Source: an uncultured Eubacteriales bacterium (GTDB lineage Bacteria; Bacillota; Clostridia; Christensenellales; Aristaeellaceae). Taken from it: a stretch of 47,714 nucleotides of DNA. The position numbers and the translations under genes are program-made. Location of the stretch: NCBI GenBank assembly GCA_902781945.1, contig CACZLE010000024.1:1-47714 (forward strand), read 5' to 3'. Each line of letters opens with the position of its first letter. Within the stretch, counting starts at the first letter, position 1. Positions 1 through 7,045 of the stretch are shown one piece after another. The notes beneath the pieces are model-generated. The model ran no database searches, was not told the origin of the DNA, and worked only from the letters and a program-made list of their open reading frames with translations.

Positions 1-74
1 CTGACGTTCCCGTGCTTCCGGCAATATTCCATTACCCGTTGACGGCGGTATACTTCTTGTGGTATCTTTTCCAT
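1..74 (-). CDS. Partial N-terminus of a transposase-like protein, cut by the window edge
   Basis: Only the first 24 codons are inside the window; the gene runs off the left edge. The start is well supported: an AGGAGG ribosome site at 82-87 sits 7 nt before the ATG at 74 (minus strand). The visible peptide begins MEKIPQEVYRRQRVMEYCRK and continues HGNV. Such a short basic start followed by a helix-turn-helix opening is typical of IS3/IS481-type transposases, but the visible length is too small to assign a family. It lies at the edge of a mobilizable element, which fits an insertion sequence. The 150 bases between it and the next gene hold nothing else I can support. Confidence 0.45.
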   Translation of the reverse strand, partial: MEKIPQEVYRRQRVMEYCRKHGNV

Positions 75-226
75 GAGAGAACCTCCTGGCTTGGTTGGTC
101 TAAGCAACTTTACCTTACCACTTGGTTCTCTTTTTGTATACCCTTGACTGTTACCTATCTATCATACCAAAACAACCATGAATGTAACCATTTTTATAGG
201 AAATTTATCTGCATTTTCCGACAAAG

Positions 227-1027
227 TCATTTTCCAGCAACCCGAAGCACCTGCTTCATCAGGTCTTGGAACTGTGCGGCAGTGGTTTCGTCCAGGTTTA
301 TCAGCTTTTGTGCCTGGGCTGTGGTGACAGCGGCGACCTCTTCCAATGTCGGCTGTTTCGCCGTTTGCGGTGGGAGATCGGCCAGGATTTGCCGCATGGC
401 GTCCGCGCCGGTGATGATCGCAGGTGCGCTGTCGTTTTCCATACCATCCTTGATGTCTCGCAGGATGCCCAGAAAAACCTCTTTGATTTTCTCCATTTCC
501 GCCTCATGTGCACCCAGCTTCTGTGCTTTCAAAAAGGTCTTATCCTGCATGATTTCCTGCCGATGCTCGGGGTGCTCCCCGGAAAAAGCGATCAGCGAGC
601 CCAGCAAAAAATCGATCATCTCGTTGCAGGCCGTCACACCCAGGGCCGCCGTGTCGGCAAAATAAATCTGCGCCAGGTTCAGCAGATAGGGAAAGGCCCG
701 ATGCTCCAGCAGGCGATTGAGAATATCGGCGTTCAGTGTGCCGTCCAGCAGGCGGCGCAGAACAGTTTCCGAAAGGCGGAGCTGGGCAACGTCGGTGTTT
801 TTCGGCGTGCGGATGGCAGTCAGGCCCAGCAAATAATCGGTGGATACCCGAAAGGCCTGCGCCAGGGCAACCAGCGTATCGCTGGTCACGGTGGTTGCCA
901 GGCCGTTTTCGATGCGGCTTAACTGCGACGGCGACAGGCCGATCTTCTCCGCCAATTCCTTCTGGCTCATGCTTTGGGCCTTGCGCAGGTCCACGATGCG
1001 CTCGCCGATGGAAAGCTGCTTTTGCAT
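227..1027 (-). CDS. XRE-family transcriptional regulator of the mobilizable element
   Basis: This 266-residue protein has an N-terminal helix-turn-helix of the Cro/C1/XRE type (about residues 8-65; recognition region around SQKELAEKIGLSPSQLSRIE). A helical C-terminal region of about 200 residues has no domain I recognise and may serve in dimerisation or signal sensing. GGGAGGG lies just upstream of the ATG at 1027. The promoter directly upstream (TATAAT at 1047-1052, TTGCAT at 1070-1075, minus strand) overlaps a perfect inverted repeat, so autoregulation is likely. The gene diverges from the mob genes, and the same half-site motif recurs at the recombinase promoter at 3470. I infer that it is the element's master repressor, controlling its own expression and the recombinase. 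Confidence 0.85.
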   Translation of the reverse strand: MQKQLSIGERIVDLRKAQSMSQKELAEKIGLSPSQLSRIENGLATTVTSDTLVALAQAFRVSTDYLLGLTAIRTPKNTDVAQLRLSETVLRRLLDGTLNADILNRLLEHRAFPYLLNLAQIYFADTAALGVTACNEMIDFLLGSLIAFSGEHPEHRQEIMQDKTFLKAQKLGAHEAEMEKIKEVFLGILRDIKDGMENDSAPAIITGADAMRQILADLPPQTAKQPTLEEVAAVTTAQAQKLINLDETTAAQFQDLMKQVLRVAGK

Positions 1028-1046
1028 GGTTCATCCCTCCCCGCCC

Positions 1047-1076
1047 ATTATAACCGCATGATTGCATTTATGCAAT
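1047..1076 (-). promoter_or_regulatory. Promoter of the XRE regulator with overlapping palindromic operator
   Basis: On the minus strand, TTGCAT (1070-1075) and TATAAT (1047-1052) are separated by exactly 17 nt. The -35 box is part of a perfect 16-bp inverted repeat, ATTGCAT-TT-ATGCAAT, at 1061-1076. A looser copy (AAGCATTTTTGCAATT) lies at about 1095-1110. Covering the -35 box is a typical repressor arrangement. The binding protein is inferred to be the adjacent XRE regulator. Confidence 0.75.
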
Positions 1077-1319
1077 TTTTTGTGCCCTCCCAGAAGCATT
1101 TTTGCAATTGTGCCGGAAATGGGGAGAAAGCGGATTTTCGTGATACCGTATTCCTGTGCAGAGGGAACGGTGCATCGCAGAAAGGAGAGAGCGAAACGCC
1201 AAACGATGCAGAGCAAGTATCGACCTGTGGGCCAAATATTGCTGATGGCCCCGGTCTGCTCTTGTTGGGGCGTGCCTGCCCCAAACCCTGCAAGAATAAC
1301 GAAAGGAGTGGATGCCTAT

Positions 1320-1715
1320 TTGAAGGACCCCGAAACCAAGCAGCGTCGCACCCGCGTGGTGCGGACACGTATGACGGAAGACGAATACGATTATTTTCTG
1401 GAGCACTGCGAAACCTACGGCCTGACCCAATCGGAGATGATCCGCAAGGCGCTGGAAGGCAAAATCATCCGTCCGGTGATCCGCCTATGTCCCGTCAACG
1501 AGCGGGTGCTGACGGCCCTGAACGCTCTGATTGCGGAGAGCCAGCGCATCGGAAACAACCTGAACCAGATCGCCCGGGTGCTGAACGCCGGAGAGATCAT
1601 GCCACGATTGGCGGTCGATCTGCAGATGCTCCACGGAGAACTGCGGGACTGGAAATACCGGATGCTCAGGCAGGTGGGTGAGATTCTTGGCAACGATCAA
1701 ACATATCAGCTCTAA
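1320..1715 (+). CDS. MobC-like relaxosome accessory protein
   Basis: This 131-residue protein (from TTG at 1320) matches the plasmid mobilization relaxosome type (MobC family). It has a basic N-terminus (KQRRTRVVRTRMTEDEYDYF), a ribbon-helix-helix-like segment with GLTQSEMIRKAL, and the conserved IGNNLNQIARVLN motif near residue 85. Such proteins bind oriT and assist the relaxase. AAAGGAG at 1302-1308 places the ribosome at TTG 1320 (11 nt). The frame stays open upstream (ATG at 1062 and 1206), but no good ribosome site serves those starts, and 1077-1319 otherwise holds only a partial operator repeat. The gene overlaps the relaxase by about 29 nt, implying translational coupling. oriT is probably in this upstream region but I could not pin it down. 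Confidence 0.85.
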   Translation: MKDPETKQRRTRVVRTRMTEDEYDYFLEHCETYGLTQSEMIRKALEGKIIRPVIRLCPVNERVLTALNALIAESQRIGNNLNQIARVLNAGEIMPRLAVDLQMLHGELRDWKYRMLRQVGEILGNDQTYQL

Positions 1716-3177
1716 AAATGCCGATTACGGCGCGGCCGAGCGCTACCTGCTCCATCAGCATGACGAGCTGCGGAACAAAACTATCCTGGATGCGGAAGGC
1801 CATCTGATCCCGTGGGAAGATTATCGCATGGATACCCTGCTGTGCGGGGAGGAGGACTTTGCTATCGCCTGCATGAAAGCCAATCTGCGCTTTGAAAAGA
1901 ACAACCGCAAAGGCGATGTCAAGTCCCATCATTACATCATCAGCTTCGATCCCCGGGACGGGGCGGAAAACGGGCTGACGCTGGATCGGGCGCAAGCCTT
2001 GTGCAAAGTTTTTTGTCAAGAGCATTTTCCCGGTCACCCAGCGCTGATCGTAACGCATCCGGAAGGCCATAACCGCAGCGGCAATATTCATACCCATATC
2101 GTGATCAACAGCCTGCGGGTGCAGGATGTCCCGCGCCAGTCCTATATGGACCGAGCCTGCGACGGCAAGGCGGGCATGAAGCACCGATGCACGGCGGCCT
2201 TCCTGCGATACCTGCGCAGCGAAGTGATGCGCATGTGCCAGCGGGAAGGGCTGCACCAAATCGACCTGCTTAAGGGCAGCAAGGAGCGTATTTCGGATCG
2301 CGAATATCGGGCAAACCAGCGCGGACAGATGAAAGCCCCGTCCCCCACGAAGTTTGAAACGGAGAAGGAAAGTCTGCGAAAGATCCTTCGGGCCGCGCTG
2401 AATAACGCCAGCTCCCTGTCCCAATTTCGGGAGACATTGCGAACGGCGGGTGTCGAATTGCGCGAAAGCCGGGGACGTTTCAGCTATCGGCCTGAGAACC
2501 GCACGCAGCCCATCACCGCCCGGCGGTTGGGAAATGCGTACACCAAGGAAGCGGTGCTGAAACGATTGCAGCAAAATGCCCAGCGTCAAGCGGATCGGGA
2601 AGTGGTCTTGCCTGTGCAGCATCTAATCGATCTGGAGGGAAAAAGCGGAGGATACCTTCGCTGGAGCAAGCTCTATAACCTCAAGCAGATGGCCAACGCC
2701 CGTCTGTATTTTGTGGAGCACGGCTTCGACTCTCCCGAGGTTTTGGAGAACGCCATCATCCAGGCCGAGACTGCCTTCCAGGAAAAGGAAAAGCAGCTGA
2801 AAGAAATCGATTTGCATATCGACGCCAACAAAGAGCTGCAGCGACAGATCGGCCTTTACCGGCAGACGCTACCCATCCGCCGAGCTTATACGGAACTGAC
2901 CAACGAGAAAAAGAAACAAGCCTTTTACCAGCAGCACAGTGCCGACCTGGCGCTGAACAAAAGCGCTGCTGCCTATCTAAAAGCCCATGGCATTGGCAGA
3001 CTGCCGGCCCTTGCCGCGCTGCAAGCGGAACTGGAAGCGCTGGTCAGTCAAAGCAATGCCGTCTATCAAGACTACTGTGCGTCCCGCGCACAATGGCTGA
3101 CCCTGTGCCGCGTGCGGGAAAATATCCTGCACGCCCTGCGCCGGGACCAGCTGCAAAACGACCAACCCAGCCTATGA
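1687..3177 (+). CDS. Relaxase / mobilization nuclease (MobA/VirD2-type)
   Basis: About 496 residues. The N-terminal half is a relaxase domain: the opening motif KHISSKNADYGAAERYLL near residue 4 carries the candidate catalytic tyrosines, and the three-His metal motif is seen as HNRSGNIHTHIVINS around residue 120. The C-terminal half is charged and helical, with coiled-coil character. The enzyme would nick oriT and pilot the strand during conjugative mobilization. It lacks its own type IV secretion genes in this window, so it would depend on a helper element. I prefer TTG 1687 as start (MATIKHISSK) because AGGTGG at 1672-1677 is 9 nt upstream. A GTG at 1678 adds three residues but overlaps no usable site. 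Confidence 0.9.
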   Translation: MATIKHISSKNADYGAAERYLLHQHDELRNKTILDAEGHLIPWEDYRMDTLLCGEEDFAIACMKANLRFEKNNRKGDVKSHHYIISFDPRDGAENGLTLDRAQALCKVFCQEHFPGHPALIVTHPEGHNRSGNIHTHIVINSLRVQDVPRQSYMDRACDGKAGMKHRCTAAFLRYLRSEVMRMCQREGLHQIDLLKGSKERISDREYRANQRGQMKAPSPTKFETEKESLRKILRAALNNASSLSQFRETLRTAGVELRESRGRFSYRPENRTQPITARRLGNAYTKEAVLKRLQQNAQRQADREVVLPVQHLIDLEGKSGGYLRWSKLYNLKQMANARLYFVEHGFDSPEVLENAIIQAETAFQEKEKQLKEIDLHIDANKELQRQIGLYRQTLPIRRAYTELTNEKKKQAFYQQHSADLALNKSAAAYLKAHGIGRLPALAALQAELEALVSQSNAVYQDYCASRAQWLTLCRVRENILHALRRDQLQNDQPSL

Positions 3178-3194
3178 AAAGGAGTTTATTTTTG

Positions 3195-3332
3195 ATGAAT
3201 AAGACAAATACTGTCTATGAATCCTGCCCGAGAGGAGGAACTGCCTATTGCCACAAAAAGCGAATTGGAAATGCAAAAGCACAGCATTATGGATGCCGCA
3301 TGGCTGAAGTATTACAACCAGGTGCTGTTTGA
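3195..3332 (+). CDS. Possible 45-residue ORF overlapping the next gene
   Basis: An ATG at 3195 follows GGAG (3181-3184) by 10 nt and opens a 45-residue frame (MNKTNTVYESCPRGGTAYCH...) that overlaps the next small gene in another frame. It contains three Cys and many Lys/Arg. I recognise no family. It could be a leader whose translation carries ribosomes to the start of the next gene, or a real small protein. The support is the ribosome site alone. Confidence 0.3.
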   Translation: MNKTNTVYESCPRGGTAYCHKKRIGNAKAQHYGCRMAEVLQPGAV

Positions 3333-3432
3333 AAAGGGACTGATCACCGAGGAGGAGCGCAACCGCATGCTCCACCGGATCGACCAAGCGCATCCAGCAC
3401 CTAAGAAAAAGCGCGTCAACCTGGAGCGATAA
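3247..3432 (+). CDS. Small SHOCT-like protein of the mobilizable element
   Basis: This small protein ends with a SHOCT-like helical hairpin (LFEKGLITEEERNRMLHRID) and a basic tail (KKKRVNLER). Proteins of this type commonly sit between the relaxase and the serine recombinase in Firmicute mobilizable elements; the function is unknown. The start is unusual. The best ribosome site, AGGAGG at 3233-3238, is 8 nt from an in-frame ATT at 3247, whereas the in-frame ATG at 3217 lies upstream of that site and the next ATG (3271) lacks one. If ATT is used the protein is 61 residues; from ATG 3217 it is 71. Confidence 0.65.
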   Translation: MATKSELEMQKHSIMDAAWLKYYNQVLFEKGLITEEERNRMLHRIDQAHPAPKKKRVNLER

Positions 3433-3440
3433 AAAAATAT

Positions 3441-3466
3441 GGAGTCGCGGATCTCGCGGCTCCTTT
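3441..3466 (+). terminator. Hairpin terminator after the mob genes
   Basis: GGAGTCGCG and CGCGGCTCC (3441-3463) form a 9-bp stem with one G-T wobble, followed by only three T. It is positioned just after the small gene and just before the recombinase promoter, so it would insulate the two units. The weak T run lowers confidence. Confidence 0.5.
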
Positions 3467-3469
3467 ACG

Positions 3470-3499
3470 ATTGCATTTATTCAAATAGCATGCTATAAT
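3470..3499 (+). promoter_or_regulatory. Recombinase promoter with shared operator half-site
   Basis: TTGCAT (3471-3476) and TATAAT (3494-3499) are 17 nt apart. The preceding base and the following TTAT recreate the ATTGCAT-TT-AT part of the palindrome found at the XRE promoter; the second arm is degraded (ATTCAAA). This suggests control of excision by the same regulator. Confidence 0.8.
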
Positions 3500-3536
3500 A
3501 AACATGATTTTACGAAATATTAGAGGTGATGAAGCA

Positions 3537-5213
3537 ATGGATATTTTGAAGGTACGAAGTCTTCTGCGGACAAAAACGATCTATGATATTCCGCTGCGGG
3601 TCACCTTCTATGCCCGGGTGTCCACGGACAAGGACGAGCAGCTTAATTCGCTGGACAACCAGATCCACTATTATGAAGAGCTGATCCGCAAGAACAAGGC
3701 TTGGACTTTTGTGCCCGGCTATATCGACGAGGGGCTCTCCGGCATTTCCACCAAGAAAAGGGAAAATTTTCATCGCATGGTGGAGGATGGCAAGGCGGGG
3801 CTGTTTGACATGATCATCACCAAGGAGATCACCCGTTTTGCCAGGAATACCCTGGACTCCATCCAGTATACCCGGGAGCTGCTGAACAATGGCGTCGCTA
3901 TTTTTTTCCAGAACGACAACATCAATACCCTGGACGAGGATTCCGAGCTGCGGCTCACCATCATGAGTGGCATCGCCCAGGATGAGCTGCGCAAGCTTTC
4001 CAGCCGCGTCAAGTTCGGTCATCAGCAGGCCATCAAGAGCAGCGTGGTGCTGGGCAATGGGCGCATTTTCGGCTATCGCAAGGAGAACAAACGCCTGGTG
4101 ATCGATGAAAATGAGGCCCCCATGGTGCGGGAGCTGTTTGCGCTTTACGCCACCGACGAGTACAGCATGAAGCAGATCGAGGGCATTTTCTGGGACAAGG
4201 GCTACCGCAACCTGAACGGCAACCGCATCGCCCACGGCACCATGAGCAATATGATCGCCAACCCCAAATACAAGGGGTATTACGTGGGCAACAAGGTCAA
4301 GGTGGTGGATATGTTCACCAAGAAGCAAAAGTTTCTGCCCCCGGAGGAATGGGTGATGTTTAAGGACGAGACGGGCGAGATCGTGCCCGCCATCGTCAGC
4401 GAAGAGCTTTGGGACAAGGCCAACGCTATCCTGCGTCGGCGCAGCGAGGATGTCAAGAACCGTCAAGGCATCTGCAATCATCCAAACCTGCTGACCGGCA
4501 AGCTCTTTTGCACCTGCTGCGGCGCGCCCTATTACCGCCGAGAGTCGAAAAAAGTATATGGTCCCAACAACTCCAAATGGGTGTGCAGCGGCAAGATCAA
4601 AAATGGGGCGGACACCTGCGCATCCTTCCCCATCTATGAATCGGAGATCCAGCCGCTTTTATTGGAGGTTTTCCAGGATACCAAGGCGGACGCCGATGCC
4701 CTGGCGGAGGAATACATTCGCCTGTACACTGAGATCAGCGACCGCACCAATCTGCCCACCCAACGCAGGGGGCAGGAAATGGTGATGGAAAACGCCAACC
4801 GGAAAAAGGCCAAGCTGCTGCAGCTCAGCGTGGATAGCATGATCAGCGATGCCGATTTTAAAAAGATGATGGCCGACGCCAACCGCGAGATCGCCCAGGC
4901 CGAACAGGTGCTCCGCGATCTGGACGCCCAGCAGGCGGAAAACGAAGAATACAAAAAGAAGGTGGATACCATCCGCAAGACCCTGGCCGCCGCCCAGCGT
5001 GACGCTGCCAGTGGCATCATCAGCAAAGAGTTTGTGGAGCGATATATCGATAAAATCTTCGTCACTCCCGAGGAGGACGGCACCCTGCGGCTGGATATCC
5101 GTATCTTCACCGGCGAAACGGCCTCCAAATTCTTGGAAGAAAAAGAAGGTCGTACGGGCCACATGTTCAAGCGCATGATCGAACAGCAGGAGCGCCAGAT
5201 GAGCGGCAAGTGA
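3537..5213 (+). CDS. Large serine recombinase (integrase of the element)
   Basis: This 558-residue enzyme would integrate and excise the element by serine site-specific recombination. The resolvase catalytic domain starts with YARVSTDKDEQLNSLDNQ; the nucleophile is Ser29. A recombinase domain follows (about residues 180-300), then a zinc ribbon (CTCCG at about 330 and a second Cys pair after WVCSG), a helical coiled-coil segment rich in Lys/Glu (about 400-480) and a C-terminal tail. Length and order are those of the large serine recombinase family. I chose ATG 3537 because GAGGTGAT lies just upstream; an ATG at 3504 falls at or before the expected transcription start of the TATAAT at 3494. 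It is the last gene of the element and ends in a terminator. Confidence 0.93.
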   Translation: MDILKVRSLLRTKTIYDIPLRVTFYARVSTDKDEQLNSLDNQIHYYEELIRKNKAWTFVPGYIDEGLSGISTKKRENFHRMVEDGKAGLFDMIITKEITRFARNTLDSIQYTRELLNNGVAIFFQNDNINTLDEDSELRLTIMSGIAQDELRKLSSRVKFGHQQAIKSSVVLGNGRIFGYRKENKRLVIDENEAPMVRELFALYATDEYSMKQIEGIFWDKGYRNLNGNRIAHGTMSNMIANPKYKGYYVGNKVKVVDMFTKKQKFLPPEEWVMFKDETGEIVPAIVSEELWDKANAILRRRSEDVKNRQGICNHPNLLTGKLFCTCCGAPYYRRESKKVYGPNNSKWVCSGKIKNGADTCASFPIYESEIQPLLLEVFQDTKADADALAEEYIRLYTEISDRTNLPTQRRGQEMVMENANRKKAKLLQLSVDSMISDADFKKMMADANREIAQAEQVLRDLDAQQAENEEYKKKVDTIRKTLAAAQRDAASGIISKEFVERYIDKIFVTPEEDGTLRLDIRIFTGETASKFLEEKEGRTGHMFKRMIEQQERQMSGK

Positions 5214-5237
5214 CCGCCGGTTTCTCCGCAGGCACGG

Positions 5238-5270
5238 GCCCGTCTTCCGGAAACGGAGGGCGGGCTTTTT
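5238..5270 (+). terminator. Rho-independent terminator after the recombinase
   Basis: GCCCGTCTTCCG and CGGAGGGCGGGC pair across a GAAA-type loop (12 bp with two G-T wobbles) and are followed by TTTTT at 5266-5270. Confidence 0.8.
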
Positions 5271-5282
5271 GCATGATCATGC
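5271..5282. repeat. 12-bp perfect palindrome, candidate attachment-site core
   Basis: GCATGATCATGC lies immediately after the recombinase terminator, where the right end of an element carrying its integrase last would be expected. I do not see a second copy at the left end because the element may start outside the window. The att assignment is inference only. Confidence 0.3.
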
Positions 5283-5508
5283 GACGGCATACACTCTTTA
5301 TTACAAACCGTTCATAAAGCAAGCGCTGGCTAAATTGCGGGCGGAATTTTTTCAGATTTTGCTTCCATCCCCTGCGGGATCGTGATAATGGAAAATGTGA
5401 AATTGTGTGTTTCTTTGTTGAAGGCTGAAAGGCGCAGATTTGCGCCGGGCCATCATTTGCGCCCAAGGAAGGCGAAGGGCGTTTATTTCATCCAAAGGCT
5501 GTGAAAAT

Positions 5509-6045
5509 ATGCTGAATTTCTTGAAGAAAAAAAAGGACGCGGCTCCCAAGGCGCCCAAGGAACCCCTGAAAAAGAGGCTTTTGAAGCTCATTCTGCACGC
5601 GGCGATCATCCTGCTTGTGCTGGCAGTCGTTCTGGCGGGCGGCGTTTTCCTGTACGCGCGGCATACGAAAACCAACTACCAGATCACTTTCTACCAGGAA
5701 ACGTCCAAAAAAGTCAGTCAGAACATCCGCTTCGCGGTCATTTCGGACCTTCATAACCGGGAATACGGCCAAGCGAACGAAACGCTGATCTCCGACCTGC
5801 GTTCCCTGCAGCCGGATTTCATCCTGTTCGCGGGGGATCTGGTCACCAAGACGGACGAGCATTACGAGCCCATGCTGGAGTTGGTCTCCCATCTGTCCGA
5901 GGTGGCCCCGTGCTACGGGGTGCTGGGCAACCACGAAAGCGAGCGGATCTATTATTATGGTGGTTTTGAAACACGAAGGCGCGGTGTAACGCGGAGAAAA
6001 GGATACGTTCGGGACCTTCCGGCCCGTTCTACGCTGAAAACCTGA
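5509..6045 (+). pseudogene. Truncated membrane-anchored metallophosphoesterase
   Basis: The gene starts at ATG 5509 with a Lys-rich cytoplasmic leader (MLNFLKKKKDAAPK), one membrane segment (about residues 25-50) and then the calcineurin-like phosphoesterase motifs in order: DLHNREYG, GDLVTKTD and GNHESE. Right after GNHESERIYYYGG, at about 5962, similarity ends and the frame continues for about 28 unrelated, Arg-rich residues to a stop. The second half, which should supply the remaining metal-binding His residues (the GHTH-type motif), is absent, and neither other frame continues the fold. The length is 178 residues against roughly 270-300 for intact relatives. It is probably a deletion remnant next to the mobile element, so catalytic function is unlikely. 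Confidence 0.75.
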
Positions 6046-6101
6046 AAAAGCCAAGAGACGGCAGATGGAGCTTGCTCCATTCTGACGGCTCTTGGCTTTT
6101 T
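6045..6101. terminator. Large bidirectional terminator between convergent genes
   Basis: AAAAAGCCAAGAG (6045-6057) pairs with CTCTTGGCTTTTT (6089-6101). The interior continues the stem almost fully (GATGGAGC-TT-GCTCCATTC). With A and T runs on both sides it can stop the remnant gene on the plus strand and the ispE operon on the minus strand. Confidence 0.9.
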
Positions 6102-6168
6102 CGTTGTCTCAGACGACGCCTTGCACCCAACTCGTTTCGCCCGTTCAAAGCCCTTGCATAGACTTTTT

Positions 6169-7044
6169 TCAGAGAGCGCGCTTTTCCTCCTCCGCCTCGT
6201 TCATCAAGGTATGCGCCAGGTGGCAGGCGCGGTACCTTTTGCTCAGGGCTTTCCAGGCGGTACGGGCGGCGTCAGCGCTGGCAAAGACGCCAAAGACGGC
6301 GCTGCCGCTGCCGGTCATTTGGGCGGCCCGGGCCCCGCGCTCCCGCAGGGCAGTGATGGCGGCGCGGATTTCGGGGCGCAGGGGCACGGACACCTCCTGC
6401 AAGGTGTTGCCCATGGAGACGGCCAGGTGGCTCAGATCGCCGCTCTCCAGGGCGGCGGCCACCTGGGCGGTATCGGGACGGCGCAGGCTGTCGACCTGGC
6501 CCAGGGCGGTGAACACCTGCTTGGTGGACAGTCCCCGGCAGGGCTGGATGATCACCAGCTGATAGGCCCGATGCACGGGCAGGGGGGCGATGATCTCCCC
6601 GATGCCCTGCACCCGGCACAGGCCGCCATGCAGGCAATAGGGAATGTCCGCGCCCAGCTTCAATCCGATCTCGCACAGGGTTTCCAGGGGATAACGCAGA
6701 TTCCAAAGCTGGTTCAGCGCCCGCAGGATGGCCGCGGCGTCGCTGCTGCCGCCTCCCAGGCCCGCGCCCGAGGGGATGCGCTTGTGCAGCCGGATGGCCG
6801 CGCCCGCCTGAATACCCGCATGCGCCCGCAGGGCCTCCGCCGCCCGCAGCACCAGGTTATCCCCGTTGACGGGCACCCGCACCGCCCCGTCGGCGGCAAG
6901 GCTCAGGCTCTCCGCAGGTTCGACAGTCAAGGTATCGTGCAGGGACACGCTCTGCATCACCATGTCCAGCAGGTGATACCCGTCCTCCCGCACGCCCACG
7001 GTGTCCAGCGACCAATTGATCTTGGCGTATGCGCGTATCTGCAT
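6169..7044 (-). CDS. ispE: 4-(cytidine 5'-diphospho)-2-C-methyl-D-erythritol kinase
   Basis: IspE phosphorylates the 2-hydroxyl of CDP-methylerythritol in the MEP isoprenoid pathway in the cytosol. The 291-residue protein has the expected GHMP kinase features: AYAKIN with the catalytic Lys at residue 8, GYHLLDMVMQSVSLHD, the ATP loop PSGAGLGGGSSDAA (91-104), GADIPYCL with the catalytic Asp, and the C-terminal MTGSGSAVFGVF motif. Start is ATG 7044, with GGAGG 6 nt upstream, 1 nt after the kinase gene's stop. It is thus the last gene of the response regulator-kinase-ispE unit. The frame is open upstream inside the kinase gene, but those starts are not credible. Confidence 0.95.
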   Translation of the reverse strand: MQIRAYAKINWSLDTVGVREDGYHLLDMVMQSVSLHDTLTVEPAESLSLAADGAVRVPVNGDNLVLRAAEALRAHAGIQAGAAIRLHKRIPSGAGLGGGSSDAAAILRALNQLWNLRYPLETLCEIGLKLGADIPYCLHGGLCRVQGIGEIIAPLPVHRAYQLVIIQPCRGLSTKQVFTALGQVDSLRRPDTAQVAAALESGDLSHLAVSMGNTLQEVSVPLRPEIRAAITALRERGARAAQMTGSGSAVFGVFASADAARTAWKALSKRYRACHLAHTLMNEAEEEKRAL

Positions 7045-7045
7045 C

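Noticed and set aside
1062..1319. Extended N-terminus for the MobC-like protein (frame open from 1062)
   Set aside because: The extension runs through the operator region and has no ribosome site, whereas AAAGGAG at 1302 fits TTG 1320.
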